From positions 1-7,165 of the forward strand of contig JAMOMM010000450.1 in NCBI GenBank assembly GCA_027067085.1: 7,165 bases of DNA. The letters are read 5' to 3'. Every line of letters starts with the position of its first letter. The first letter of the stretch is position 1. The DNA is from Hyphomicrobiales bacterium (GTDB lineage Bacteria; Pseudomonadota; Alphaproteobacteria; Rhizobiales; Aestuariivirgaceae). Under the pieces are notes generated by a model. It saw only the letters and a program-made list of their open reading frames with translations, ran no database searches and was not told where the DNA came from. The translations under genes and the position numbers were made by a program. Positions 1 through 6,812 of this stretch are shown one piece after another.

Positions 1-1
1 T

Positions 2-157
2 ACGCACCGCGATATTCAGGCTGACCTTTTTGACCTTGCCCAAGGCAAACACAAAGGCCGCGAAAACGATGCACAAATCACCCTGTTCAAATCATGCGGC
101 ACAGCGCTGGAAGATTTAGCAGCGGCGGCTTTTGTTTATGAAAAATCTATATCTTAG
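2..157 (+). CDS. Ornithine cyclodeaminase / mu-crystallin family protein, C-terminal fragment (5' end outside window)
   Basis: An open frame enters at the left edge and ends at a TAG at 155-157, giving 51 residues with no start codon in view. The residues DLFDLAQGKHKGRENDAQ followed by ITLFKSCGTALEDLAAA match the conserved C-terminal end of the ornithine cyclodeaminase/mu-crystallin family, where the usual form is ITLFKSVGTALEDLAAA. Family members include ornithine cyclodeaminase (ornithine to proline plus ammonia), delta-1-pyrroline-2-carboxylate reductase, alanine dehydrogenase and other NAD(P)-dependent imine reductases. The substrate cannot be told from this tail, since the residues that set it lie upstream of the window. 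The protein should be cytoplasmic. It runs in the same direction as pyrF, but the gap of about 106 bp with an inverted repeat suggests a separate transcription unit. Family assignment is fairly sure; exact function is open. Confidence 0.75.
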   Translation, partial: THRDIQADLFDLAQGKHKGRENDAQITLFKSCGTALEDLAAAAFVYEKSIS

Positions 158-185
158 ATTCAGACCTATTTTGTATTTAATCTGT

Positions 186-214
186 TTGACGTGACCAATT
201 GAAAACGATGTGAT
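186..214 (+). promoter_or_regulatory. Candidate sigma-70-type promoter for the pyrF-trp-accD-folC cluster
   Basis: TTGACG (186-191) matches the -35 consensus at 5 of 6 positions. After a 17-bp spacer, TGTGAT (209-214) matches the -10 consensus at only 4 of 6. The -10 box falls inside the inverted repeat at 196-230, so a protein or structure there could affect initiation. A rival -10 box, TTTAAT (176-181, 5 of 6), has no convincing -35 partner. No leader peptide rich in tryptophan codons was found between here and pyrF, so there is no sign of classical trp attenuation. This is a weak call made by eye. Confidence 0.25.
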
Positions 215-230
215 AAGACATCGCCAATTG
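196..230. repeat. Inverted repeat / hairpin upstream of pyrF
   Basis: CGATGT (206-211) and ACATCG (218-223) form a perfect 6-bp stem around the loop GATAAG. Outside it, CAATTG (196-201) and CAATTG (225-230) can also pair, because CAATTG is self-complementary; AAAA on the left and a single C on the right separate them from the inner stem. The two 7-mers CCAATTG (195-201 and 224-230) can also be read as a direct repeat. The position, in the only sizeable gap ahead of the cluster, suits an operator, a leader structure or a weak terminator for the upstream gene. A T-rich but interrupted run (TCTTTGTTATT, 231-241) follows. The structure is directly visible; its role is inference. Confidence 0.5.
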
Positions 231-263
231 TCTTTGTTATTACCCCTTTAGTTGGTTTTTAAT

Positions 264-962
264 ATGCCTGAAATCAAAAACCCGATTTGTGTTGCTATCG
301 ATACGCCCGACCTTGAGCGCGCTAGCTTTTTGGCGCAAAGCTTGAAAGGCTATGTGGGGTATTTGAAAGTTGGGATGGAGTTCTTTTACGCCCACGGCCA
401 AGCAGGGTATATGGAAATGGCGCGCCATGGTGTGCCGATGTTTCTTGATTTAAAATTGCATGACATTCCCAATACGGTTGCCAATGGATTGAACGCGTTA
501 ATGCAGCTTGAAATTGCACCAGCGATTATCAACGTCCATGCAACGGGTGGACCTGCGATGTTAAAAGCAGCCAGCGATGCGATCGATGGGCGGGCTAAAC
601 TTATTGCCGTTACTATTCTCACCAGCCTTGATGACGACGACCTTAAAGCTGCTGGATTTAATCCCCAATTAAATACTTGTGCCCATGCAACCAACCTTGC
701 CAAACTTGCTCAAACCAACGGTATTGATGGCATCGTATGTTCGCCTCACGATTTACAATCTATTCGCAGCGCCTGCGGCAAAGACTTTCTAACCGTTGTG
801 CCTGGCATTCGCCCGCAAGGGGTTGATGTGCAAGACCAGAAAAGAGTGGCGACACCAAAGTCGGCGATTGAAAACGGCGCTGATATTTTGGTTATCGGGC
901 GTGCGATCACAGGCGCTGATAATGCCGCAGTTGCCGCACAACGAATTTTAGAAAGCTTATAG
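264..962 (+). CDS. pyrF: Orotidine 5'-phosphate decarboxylase
   Basis: This cytoplasmic enzyme decarboxylates orotidine 5'-monophosphate to UMP, the last step of de novo pyrimidine synthesis. From the ATG at 264 it is 232 residues, normal for the compact bacterial form, a phosphate-binding (beta/alpha)8 barrel. The family signature FLDLKLHDIPNT lies at residues 60-71. The catalytic Lys-Asp-Lys-Asp tetrad reads as K35 (in LKVG), D62, K64 and D67. D13 is in the first strand (VAIDTPD), VVPGIRP is at about 178-184, and the phosphate-binding IGRAIT is at 211-216. The frame can be extended four codons to a TTG at 252, but the ATG matches where the family begins (MPEIKNPICVAIDTPD). No clear Shine-Dalgarno precedes it. 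The stop is 2 nt before the trpF GTG, which implies co-transcription and probably translational coupling. The gene appears intact. Confidence 0.95.
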   Translation: MPEIKNPICVAIDTPDLERASFLAQSLKGYVGYLKVGMEFFYAHGQAGYMEMARHGVPMFLDLKLHDIPNTVANGLNALMQLEIAPAIINVHATGGPAMLKAASDAIDGRAKLIAVTILTSLDDDDLKAAGFNPQLNTCAHATNLAKLAQTNGIDGIVCSPHDLQSIRSACGKDFLTVVPGIRPQGVDVQDQKRVATPKSAIENGADILVIGRAITGADNAAVAAQRILESL

Positions 963-964
963 GC

Positions 965-1615
965 GTGACAGCAACTGTAAAAATATGCGGTTTAAAATCT
1001 ATCGAAATGATTGATGTGGCGGTGGCTGAAAGGTGCGACTACATCGGCTTGGTTTTCTTTCCACCTAGCCCGCGCAATGTTTCGATTGATGAAGCTGTGC
1101 CCTTGGCCAATCACGCGCGTGGCAAAACCAAAATAGTTGCGTTGATTGTGAATGCTGACGACCAATTGCTTACTAACTTGGCAGATAAGGTTAAACCCGA
1201 TTTCTTCCAAGCTCATGGCAGTGAAACGCCGCAACGCATCGCCGAGATTAAAGCGCTCACGGGATTGCCTGTTATTAAGGCGATCAAAGTACGCGAGGCA
1301 AGCGATGTTGAAATCGCTGCCCAATATAAAAACATTGCCGATATTATTTTGTTTGATGCCAAGGCACCAGATGCCACGCCCAATGCATTACCGGGTGGCA
1401 ATGGTATTGGCTTTGATTGGTCTTTGCTCAACCAAACAACACCGCCAAGCGGTTTCATGTTGTCTGGCGGCCTTGACCCAAACAACATTGCAAGCGCTGT
1501 TGCGCTCACCGAAGCCGCCATTTTTGATGTCTCTTCGGGTGTTGAAAAGTCGCCGGGTGAAAAGGATGCCGCACTGATAAAGAATTTCATTGAGACAATG
1601 CGCGCAGCCAGTTAA
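965..1615 (+). CDS. trpF: Phosphoribosylanthranilate isomerase
   Basis: TrpF converts N-(5'-phosphoribosyl)anthranilate to CdRP by an Amadori rearrangement in tryptophan synthesis. The protein is 216 residues, the usual length for a stand-alone TrpF rather than a TrpC-TrpF fusion. The N-terminal VKICGL carries the catalytic base C8, and ILFDAKAP carries the general acid D131. Other family marks are GLVFFPPSPRNVS (28-40), GGNGIGFDW (144-152), the phosphate-binding LSGGL (166-170) and FDVSSGVEKSPGEKD (187-201). The start is GTG at 965, two bases after the pyrF stop. KICG must lie a few residues from the N-terminus, so there is little room for another start. No strong ribosome site is seen, which fits coupling to pyrF translation. 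Like PyrF and TrpA, it is a ribulose-phosphate-binding barrel. Confidence 0.95.
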   Translation: MTATVKICGLKSIEMIDVAVAERCDYIGLVFFPPSPRNVSIDEAVPLANHARGKTKIVALIVNADDQLLTNLADKVKPDFFQAHGSETPQRIAEIKALTGLPVIKAIKVREASDVEIAAQYKNIADIILFDAKAPDATPNALPGGNGIGFDWSLLNQTTPPSGFMLSGGLDPNNIASAVALTEAAIFDVSSGVEKSPGEKDAALIKNFIETMRAAS

Positions 1616-1640
1616 AACCTTTTATAACTTATTTTTTATT

Positions 1641-1644
1641 GAGG
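1641..1644 (+). promoter_or_regulatory. Ribosome binding site of trpB
   Basis: GAGG lies 4 nt before the trpB ATG, in a 33-bp A/T-rich spacer (1616-1648) after trpF. It supports the ATG at 1649 and independent initiation of trpB. No convincing terminator hairpin is present in the spacer, so read-through from trpF is expected. Confidence 0.5.
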
Positions 1645-1648
1645 CATT

Positions 1649-2896
1649 ATGAGTAACGATACGCCAAGCAATGGCAAGCCAAACAGTGGAACACCAAATT
1701 CACTTCGCAACGGACCAGATGATACGGGGCGCTTTGGCACCTTTGGCGGCATGTTTGTTGCTGAAACGCTGATGCCCTTAATCAAAGACCTTACGGCTGA
1801 ATATGAGCGCGCAAAAGTTGACCCCGCTTACCTTGAAATGATGGATGACTTTTTAAAGCATTATGTCGGCCGACCAAGTCCGCTTTATTATGCTGAGCGT
1901 TTGACGAAACATTTGGGTGGTGCAAAAATCTATTTCAAACGCGATGAACTTAATCACACTGGCGCTCATAAAATTAATAATGTGCTCGGGCAAATATTGC
2001 TGGCGCTGCGTATGGGTAAAAAGCGTATTATCGCTGAAACAGGAGCTGGACAACACGGCGTTGCTACGGCAACTGTTTGCGCGCGCTTTGGTCTTAAATG
2101 CATCGTGTTTATGGGCGCGGTTGATGTGGAACGTCAAAAACCAAATGTGTTCCGTATGAAACTTTTAGGGGCTGAAATTGTTCCCGTAACATCTGGCACC
2201 TCAACGCTTAAAGATGCCATGAACGAGGCGCTTCGTGATTGGGTCTCCAATGTTGACGATACATTTTATTGTATTGGCACAGCGGCTGGTCCGCACCCAT
2301 ACCCTGAAATGGTTCGTGATTTTCAATGCGTGATCGGCAGAGAAGCCAAAGAACAAATGCTGGAGCGCGAAGGGCGCTTGCCAGATTCGTTGATTGCCGC
2401 CATTGGCGGTGGTTCAAACGCAATTGGCTTGTTCCATCCCTTCCTTGATGATCCTTCCGTTGAAATGTTTGGGGTTGAAGCTGCAGGACGCGGCCTTGAT
2501 ACGGCAGAGCATGCTGCCTCAATGACTGGTGGTGCGCCCGGTGTTCTGCACGGCAACCGCACCTATTTGTTGATGGATGAAGACGGGCAAATCAATGATG
2601 CGCATTCAATATCAGCTGGCCTTGATTATCCCGGTGTTGGGCCAGAACATGCATGGCTTAAAGACAATGGCCGGGTCAATTATATTTCGGCTACAGATGA
2701 TGAAGCTCTTGAAGCGTTTCAATTGTGCTGCAAGCTGGAAGGTATTATTCCCGCCCTTGAACCATCACATGCCCTTGCCCAAGTGATGAAACTAGCGCCA
2801 ACTTTTGATAAAGACCATTTGATGATTATGAACATGTGTGGACGAGGTGACAAAGACATCTTTACCGTTGCCGACCATTTGGGGGTTACGATATGA
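1649..2896 (+). CDS. trpB: Tryptophan synthase beta chain
   Basis: TrpB is the PLP-dependent beta subunit of tryptophan synthase. It condenses indole, channelled from TrpA, with L-serine to form tryptophan in a cytoplasmic alpha2-beta2 complex. At 415 residues it belongs to the ordinary TrpB1 type. The PLP lysine K108 is in [11 protein letters not shown] (101-111), the catalytic glutamate E130 in AETGAGQHG, and the PLP phosphate loop GGGSNA at 253-258. GRGDKD at 398-403 is preceded by C397, where enteric TrpB has a serine that contacts the pyridine nitrogen. The first 22 residues form a low-complexity N/S/G/P-rich extension before the conserved [11 protein letters not shown]. Start choice rests on the ATG with GAGG upstream. 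Its final bases overlap the trpA start (ATGA), the classic arrangement for coupled synthesis of the two subunits. The gene looks intact. Confidence 0.97.
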   Translation: MSNDTPSNGKPNSGTPNSLRNGPDDTGRFGTFGGMFVAETLMPLIKDLTAEYERAKVDPAYLEMMDDFLKHYVGRPSPLYYAERLTKHLGGAKIYFKRDELNHTGAHKINNVLGQILLALRMGKKRIIAETGAGQHGVATATVCARFGLKCIVFMGAVDVERQKPNVFRMKLLGAEIVPVTSGTSTLKDAMNEALRDWVSNVDDTFYCIGTAAGPHPYPEMVRDFQCVIGREAKEQMLEREGRLPDSLIAAIGGGSNAIGLFHPFLDDPSVEMFGVEAAGRGLDTAEHAASMTGGAPGVLHGNRTYLLMDEDGQINDAHSISAGLDYPGVGPEHAWLKDNGRVNYISATDDEALEAFQLCCKLEGIIPALEPSHALAQVMKLAPTFDKDHLMIMNMCGRGDKDIFTVADHLGVTI

Positions 2897-3744
2897 CCGC
2901 TCTAACTCGTATTGACACCCGCTTTGAAAAACTCAAAGCTGAGGGCCGCGCCGCATTGGTAACGTTCGTTACTGCTGGTGACCCAGATTTTGATACGGCA
3001 ATGGAAATCGTCAATGGATTGCCTGGCGCAGGTGCTGACATTATCGAACTTGGCATGCCGTTTACAGACCCCATGGCCGATGGCCCCGCCATTCAGGCCG
3101 CATCATTGCGGGCGTTAAACGTTGGCCATAATATGCACAAAACATTGGATATGGTACGCGCCTTTCGCAAGAATGATGACGAAACCCCCATCGTTTTGAT
3201 GGGTTATTACAATCCTGTTTTCATTTATGGCAATGACAAGTTTTTGGCTGACGCTAAAGAGGCTGGCGTTGATGGTTTAATCATTGTTGATTTACCGCCG
3301 GAAGAAGACAGCGAACTTTGCATCCCCGCCATGAAAGCAGGGTTGAACTTTATTCGCTTGGCAACACCAACAACTGATGACAAACGCTTACCCAAAGTGC
3401 TGACCAATACATCTGGATTTTTGTATTATGTCTCTGTTCTAGGCGTTACGGGAACCAAAGCCCCTGTTGCCAGTACTGTTGGGGACGCGGTTAAACGGAT
3501 AAAACGCCACACAAAAGATATGGGCGACATACCCGTTTGTGTTGGCTTTGGTGTTCGCACAAGCGAGCAAGCCCATGACATTGCAAAAAATGCCGATGGC
3601 GTTGTGGCAGGTTCCGTCTTGGTTGATGCAATCACTGACAATCTTGATGAAAATGGCAAGCCTGGCCCTAATACGGCCACAGCAGTGCATAATGTAGTAA
3701 AACAACTGGCAGCTGGCATTAAAGCGGCTGCACAAAAAAATTGA
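2893..3744 (+). CDS. trpA: Tryptophan synthase alpha chain
   Basis: TrpA cleaves indole-3-glycerol phosphate to indole and glyceraldehyde 3-phosphate and passes indole through the tunnel to TrpB. The protein is 283 residues, slightly longer than the enteric form, as in rhizobial homologues. The signature [19 protein letters not shown] (50-68) holds the catalytic pair E52 and D63, equivalent to E49 and D60 of Salmonella. MGYYNP is at 103-108, [12 protein letters not shown] at 176-187 (the loop-6 region), GFGV at 218-221, and the phosphate-binding VAGSVLV at 238-244. The ATG overlaps the trpB stop by 4 nt, and a GGGGG run (2881-2885) 7 nt upstream, inside trpB, could act as ribosome site. The C-terminal stretch [19 protein letters not shown] resembles alphaproteobacterial TrpA. 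No defects are visible. Confidence 0.97.
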   Translation: MTALTRIDTRFEKLKAEGRAALVTFVTAGDPDFDTAMEIVNGLPGAGADIIELGMPFTDPMADGPAIQAASLRALNVGHNMHKTLDMVRAFRKNDDETPIVLMGYYNPVFIYGNDKFLADAKEAGVDGLIIVDLPPEEDSELCIPAMKAGLNFIRLATPTTDDKRLPKVLTNTSGFLYYVSVLGVTGTKAPVASTVGDAVKRIKRHTKDMGDIPVCVGFGVRTSEQAHDIAKNADGVVAGSVLVDAITDNLDENGKPGPNTATAVHNVVKQLAAGIKAAAQKN

Positions 3745-3764
3745 TAGTATAGGGGCGTGTTGGC

Positions 3765-4775
3765 ATGAACTGGATTAAGAATTTTGTCCGACCAAAAATT
3801 CGAGGCATCTTAGGTACAAAAAAAGAAACACCTGACAACATGTGGATTAAATGTCCGCAATCAGGTGAGATGGTTTTCTATCGCGATCTTGAAGCTAATC
3901 ATTTCGTTGTGCCAAGTTCTGGCTACCACATGAACCTTGCGCCAGATTTGCGCATGAAAATGATGTTCGATGATGGTGAATTTGAACCTCTTGAATTTCC
4001 TGATGTCGCCATTGACCCCCTAAAGTTTAAAGATCAAAAGAAATACACTGACCGCTTGAAAGCTGCCCGTACAGCGCGCGACCGTAAAGACGTGATGGTG
4101 GCTGGTTATGGCAAGGTCAATGAAATGTCCTGTGTTGTGGCAGTTCAAGACTTTAAATTCATGGGTGGTTCGCTTGGTATGGCCGCTGGTGAAGCTATTA
4201 TCAAATCAATGCGTAAAGCAGTTGCCAAGGAGTGCCCATACATTCTGTTTGTTGCTTCGGGTGGCGCGAGAATGCAAGAAGGTATTCTATCACTTATGCA
4301 AATGCCGCGCACTACCGTTGCGGTACAAGAATTGCGTGAAGCTAAATTGCCTTATATTGTTGTGCTAACTGACCCAACGACGGGTGGGGTTACAGCTTCT
4401 TATGCCATGTTGGGTGATATTCATTTGGCTGAACCAAGTGCCCGCATTGGTTTTGCTGGCGCACGGGTTATTGAGCAAACAATTCGCGAAAAATTGCCTG
4501 AAGGATTCCAGCGCTCAGAATACCTGCTCGATCACGGCATGGTTGATATGATTGTTCATCGCCATGAAATGAAAGAAACCATTTCACGCATTTCTCGTAT
4601 GCTCATGAAACAACCAGCCCTCGCGGTTGCTAAAGAATCTGCACCTGAAAAAGCTGCTGACCAAAGCAACGCACAAAGTGATGAAACCCTCGCGCCAACG
4701 TCTGAGAATACAAAAACGGATAAAAATTTGGAAGCTGACCAAGTGCCTGCTGAAACCGCACCTGCAAAAGACTAA
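3765..4775 (+). CDS. accD: Acetyl-CoA carboxylase carboxyltransferase subunit beta
   Basis: AccD pairs with AccA to move the carboxyl group from carboxybiotin on AccB to acetyl-CoA, giving malonyl-CoA for fatty acid synthesis. The crotonase-fold core includes [14 protein letters not shown] (132-145), SGGARMQEG (165-173), [14 protein letters not shown] (205-218) and [21 protein letters not shown] (228-248). The N-terminal domain keeps the zinc-ribbon layout, but only C30 remains of the four cysteines: aligned to E. coli without gaps, the set reads C30, S33, V49, S52. Rhizobial AccD proteins are known to lack this zinc site, so this is a lineage trait rather than damage. The core ends near residue 284; about 50 further residues (285-336) form an Ala/Glu/Asp/Lys/Pro-rich tail that is probably disordered. 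AGGGG (3751-3755) lies 9 nt before the ATG. The 20-nt gap after trpA and 2-nt gap to folC indicate one operon. Confidence 0.95.
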   Translation: MNWIKNFVRPKIRGILGTKKETPDNMWIKCPQSGEMVFYRDLEANHFVVPSSGYHMNLAPDLRMKMMFDDGEFEPLEFPDVAIDPLKFKDQKKYTDRLKAARTARDRKDVMVAGYGKVNEMSCVVAVQDFKFMGGSLGMAAGEAIIKSMRKAVAKECPYILFVASGGARMQEGILSLMQMPRTTVAVQELREAKLPYIVVLTDPTTGGVTASYAMLGDIHLAEPSARIGFAGARVIEQTIREKLPEGFQRSEYLLDHGMVDMIVHRHEMKETISRISRMLMKQPALAVAKESAPEKAADQSNAQSDETLAPTSENTKTDKNLEADQVPAETAPAKD

Positions 4776-4777
4776 CC

Positions 4778-6109
4778 ATGGCCGTTGTCGATGATATATT
4801 ACGGCGATTGCTGCAACTGCACCCAAAAGTAATTGATTTAAAGCTTGATCGTATGTGGGATATTTTAGCTCGCCTTGGTCATCCCGAACGCAAATTACCT
4901 AAAGTTGTTCATGTTGCAGGCACCAATGGCAAAGGTTCTACCATTGCCTATATGCGCGCCATTATTGAGGCGGCTGGTCTTAGCGCCCATGTATACTCAT
5001 CCCCACATCTTGTTCAATTTGCTGAGCGCATTTATTTGGGCGAGAAAGGTCAAATTAGTGATGAGTATCTATCTGACCTTCTTCAAGAATGCGAAGAAAA
5101 GAATGATGGTGTTCCAATCACTTTTTTTGAGATTACCACAGCAGCGGCCTTTTTAGCTTTTAGCCGCGAGCCAGCTGATTATCTTTTGTTAGAAACAGGC
5201 CTTGGTGGCCGCCTTGATGCGACCAATGTTATTGACCAACCTCGTTTAAGTGTGATTACTCCTATCGACTTGGACCACCAACAGTTTTTGGGCGAAACGT
5301 TAAAAGACATCGCCTTTGAAAAGGCAGGCATCTTAAAAACCAGTGTACCTGCCATAATTGGCCTGCAACATGATGACGCACGTGATGTGATTGAATCTGT
5401 GGCGCTCGACAAAAAAGTCCCGCTTCTGATTGCTAACCAGGATTGGCAATCCTACGAGCAACATGGCCGTTTGGTTTTCCAATCTGCGAACGAACTTTTG
5501 GACCTACCATTACCAGCTTTACTTGGCCAACACCAAATTGCCAATGCTGGAACCGCCATTGCCGCCATTCGCGCCCTTAACGATGATCGCATAGAATCTG
5601 AACACATTGAGCGCGGGTTGCTCGCCGTTAGCTGGCCTGCTCGATTGCAAAAATTAGACAATGGGAAATTACATCAATGGGCACCTGCTGGTGCTGAAAT
5701 CTGGCTTGATGGTGGGCACAACCCTGCCGCTGGCCATGCGCTAGCGCTTAGTCTTGCAGAACTAAATGACCGCTCACCTCGCCCCTTAGTGCTAATCATT
5801 GGTATGCTCAACTCCAAAGACCCCATTGGGTTTTTTCAAGCTTTTGAGGATATTGCCCACGTGGTTTTCACCATTGCAATTGAGGGTGAAGAAAATGCCT
5901 TGTCGGGAGAGGTGCTTGCTAACATTGCCTCACAAGCAGGATTAGAGGCCTATGCAAAACCTGATATTGAAGCGGCGCTAAATGATGTTGAAAAGCTGTG
6001 CCCTTCCGCTCGAATTTTTATTGGTGGGTCGCTTTATTTGGCTGGTAATGTTTTAGCAAAGCATAATGAAATTGTTGCAAGTTCAATCTCAGGCACAACG
6101 AAAAAGTAA
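4778..6109 (+). CDS. folC: Bifunctional folylpolyglutamate synthase / dihydrofolate synthase
   Basis: FolC is a Mur-ligase-family ATP-dependent amide ligase that adds glutamate to dihydropteroate and/or to reduced folates, retaining them in the cell. The 443 residues show the full domain order. The P-loop HVAGTNGKGS is at 45-54 and SSPHLVQFAERI at 74-85. The second FolC signature LLLETGLGGRLDATN is at 136-150 and DLDHQQFLG at 164-172. EKAGILK at 181-187 carries K182, the position usually carbamylated in this family. The C-terminal glutamate-ligase domain has WLDGGHNPAAGH (309-320), IIGMLNSKD (340-348) and GGSLYLAG (416-423). Whether it has one or both activities cannot be settled from sequence, though alphaproteobacterial homologues are usually called bifunctional. 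It starts 2 nt after accD without a clear Shine-Dalgarno, so it is probably translated by coupling, and it is the last gene of the cluster. Confidence 0.95.
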   Translation: MAVVDDILRRLLQLHPKVIDLKLDRMWDILARLGHPERKLPKVVHVAGTNGKGSTIAYMRAIIEAAGLSAHVYSSPHLVQFAERIYLGEKGQISDEYLSDLLQECEEKNDGVPITFFEITTAAAFLAFSREPADYLLLETGLGGRLDATNVIDQPRLSVITPIDLDHQQFLGETLKDIAFEKAGILKTSVPAIIGLQHDDARDVIESVALDKKVPLLIANQDWQSYEQHGRLVFQSANELLDLPLPALLGQHQIANAGTAIAAIRALNDDRIESEHIERGLLAVSWPARLQKLDNGKLHQWAPAGAEIWLDGGHNPAAGHALALSLAELNDRSPRPLVLIIGMLNSKDPIGFFQAFEDIAHVVFTIAIEGEENALSGEVLANIASQAGLEAYAKPDIEAALNDVEKLCPSARIFIGGSLYLAGNVLAKHNEIVASSISGTTKK

Positions 6110-6173
6110 CTGGTCCATCAACAATTGACCTGTAGGGCTAGTCAGAATCCATTTCCTATGCAAAATTGCTAAT

Positions 6174-6812
6174 ATGTCCCAAGGAAAGAGTTGGGATGCT
6201 TATGCTGGGAGAAAGCAATTGCCTAAAAAAAGAAAAAAAAATGCGCCGCAGTCTGCGTGTGGAATTATTCATACTCTAGAACGCGTTGCTCGGCTCATGC
6301 GCTCGGCCGAATTTGAACTTGGTCTGAACCCAGCCCAATGGGAAGCCCTTAGATATGTTGCGCGGGCCAATCGCTTTTCCAACTCGCCAATCGCTTTAAC
6401 CAAATTTCTTGGCGCGACAAAGGGAACGATTTCTCAAACACTAATCGCCCTTGAACGCAAAGGTCTCATTACCAAATCTAAACGCGAAGGCGAACGACGC
6501 TCAATTGCGCTTGGCATTACGGATGAAGGCACAGAATTTCTTATGCAAGACCCGTGGCGGCAACTGGTTTGTGTTGCCAGTGATTTCAAACCCAAACAAA
6601 TTGATACGTTGGGGAAAACCACAGGCAAATTATTAAAAAGTGAGTTGGACAAAAGACAACTTCCAAGTTTTGGTGTTTGCCAAACTTGCAGGTTTTTCCG
6701 TGAAAAAGGCGCATCTAAAAAGATCGAAGGGCCACATTTTTGTTTGTTGTTTGAGCAGGGCTTGAGCAAAAAAGAAATCAAAAAAATCTGTTGTGAGCAT
6801 GAAGTTTCTTAA
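6174..6812 (+). CDS. MarR-family transcriptional regulator with C-terminal cysteine cluster
   Basis: This is a predicted winged-helix DNA-binding protein of 212 residues, longer than typical MarR proteins (about 140-160). A basic segment LPKKRKK (17-22) precedes the dimer/HTH domain. The helix-turn-helix is near 72-99 (ALTKFLGATKGTISQTLIAL), followed by a wing with REGERRSIALGITDEG (104-119). The extra tail holds CQTC (169-172), C190 in GPHFC, and C206-C207 followed by EHE. This looks like a metal, Fe-S or redox site, which is inference. Target genes are unknown; adjacent folC and glpD are not proof of a link. The ATG at 6174 has no Shine-Dalgarno. An in-frame TTG at 6219 sits 7 nt after GGGAG and would give a 197-residue protein starting at LPKKRKK, so the start is unsettled. 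A64-nt gap separates it from folC, with no clear terminator or promoter. Confidence 0.85.
   Translation: MSQGKSWDAYAGRKQLPKKRKKNAPQSACGIIHTLERVARLMRSAEFELGLNPAQWEALRYVARANRFSNSPIALTKFLGATKGTISQTLIALERKGLITKSKREGERRSIALGITDEGTEFLMQDPWRQLVCVASDFKPKQIDTLGKTTGKLLKSELDKRQLPSFGVCQTCRFFREKGASKKIEGPHFCLLFEQGLSKKEIKKICCEHEVS
6207..6211 (+). promoter_or_regulatory. Shine-Dalgarno-like GGGAG that favours a TTG start at 6219 for the MarR gene
   Basis: GGGAG lies 7 nt ahead of an in-frame TTG (6219-6221), a near-ideal spacing, whereas the upstream ATG at 6174 has only A/T-rich sequence before it. If used, translation begins just before the basic LPKKRKK segment and keeps the whole HTH domain. The alternative is that 6174 is a weakly initiated start, which is common in this clade. 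Confidence 0.35.

Noticed and set aside
252..263. TTG at 252 as the pyrF start, four codons longer
   Set aside because: The ATG at 264 fits the family N-terminus, and no ribosome site favours the TTG.
158..263. Tryptophan attenuator or trp leader peptide ahead of the cluster
   Set aside because: No short ORF with tandem Trp codons and no terminator/antiterminator pair with a T tract was found.
1152..1577. Long plus-strand open frame (141 codons) inside trpF
   Set aside because: It is out of frame with an intact trpF whose motifs are all present, and the translation has no recognisable domain. It is a shadow of the real gene.
1616..1648. Terminator between trpF and trpB suggested by the T-rich stretch
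   Set aside because: No G-C rich stem precedes the T run, and the spacer is only 33 nt with a ribosome site for trpB.
2208..2522. Minus-strand open frame of about 104 codons opposite trpB
   Set aside because: It lies wholly within trpB, with no ribosome site, no family resemblance and no support for an antisense gene.
3426..3735. Two overlapping minus-strand frames opposite trpA
   Set aside because: Both are covered by a complete trpA with catalytic residues. The translations look like reverse-strand artefacts.
6111..6130. Possible folC terminator from GGTC (6112-6115) and GACC (6127-6130)
   Set aside because: The stem is only 4 bp with a long loop and no T tract.
6110..6173. Promoter for the MarR gene based on TTGACC at 6125-6130
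   Set aside because: The -35-like hexamer is good, but no acceptable -10 lies 16-18 bp downstream; other A/T hexamers have wrong spacing. Too weak to annotate.
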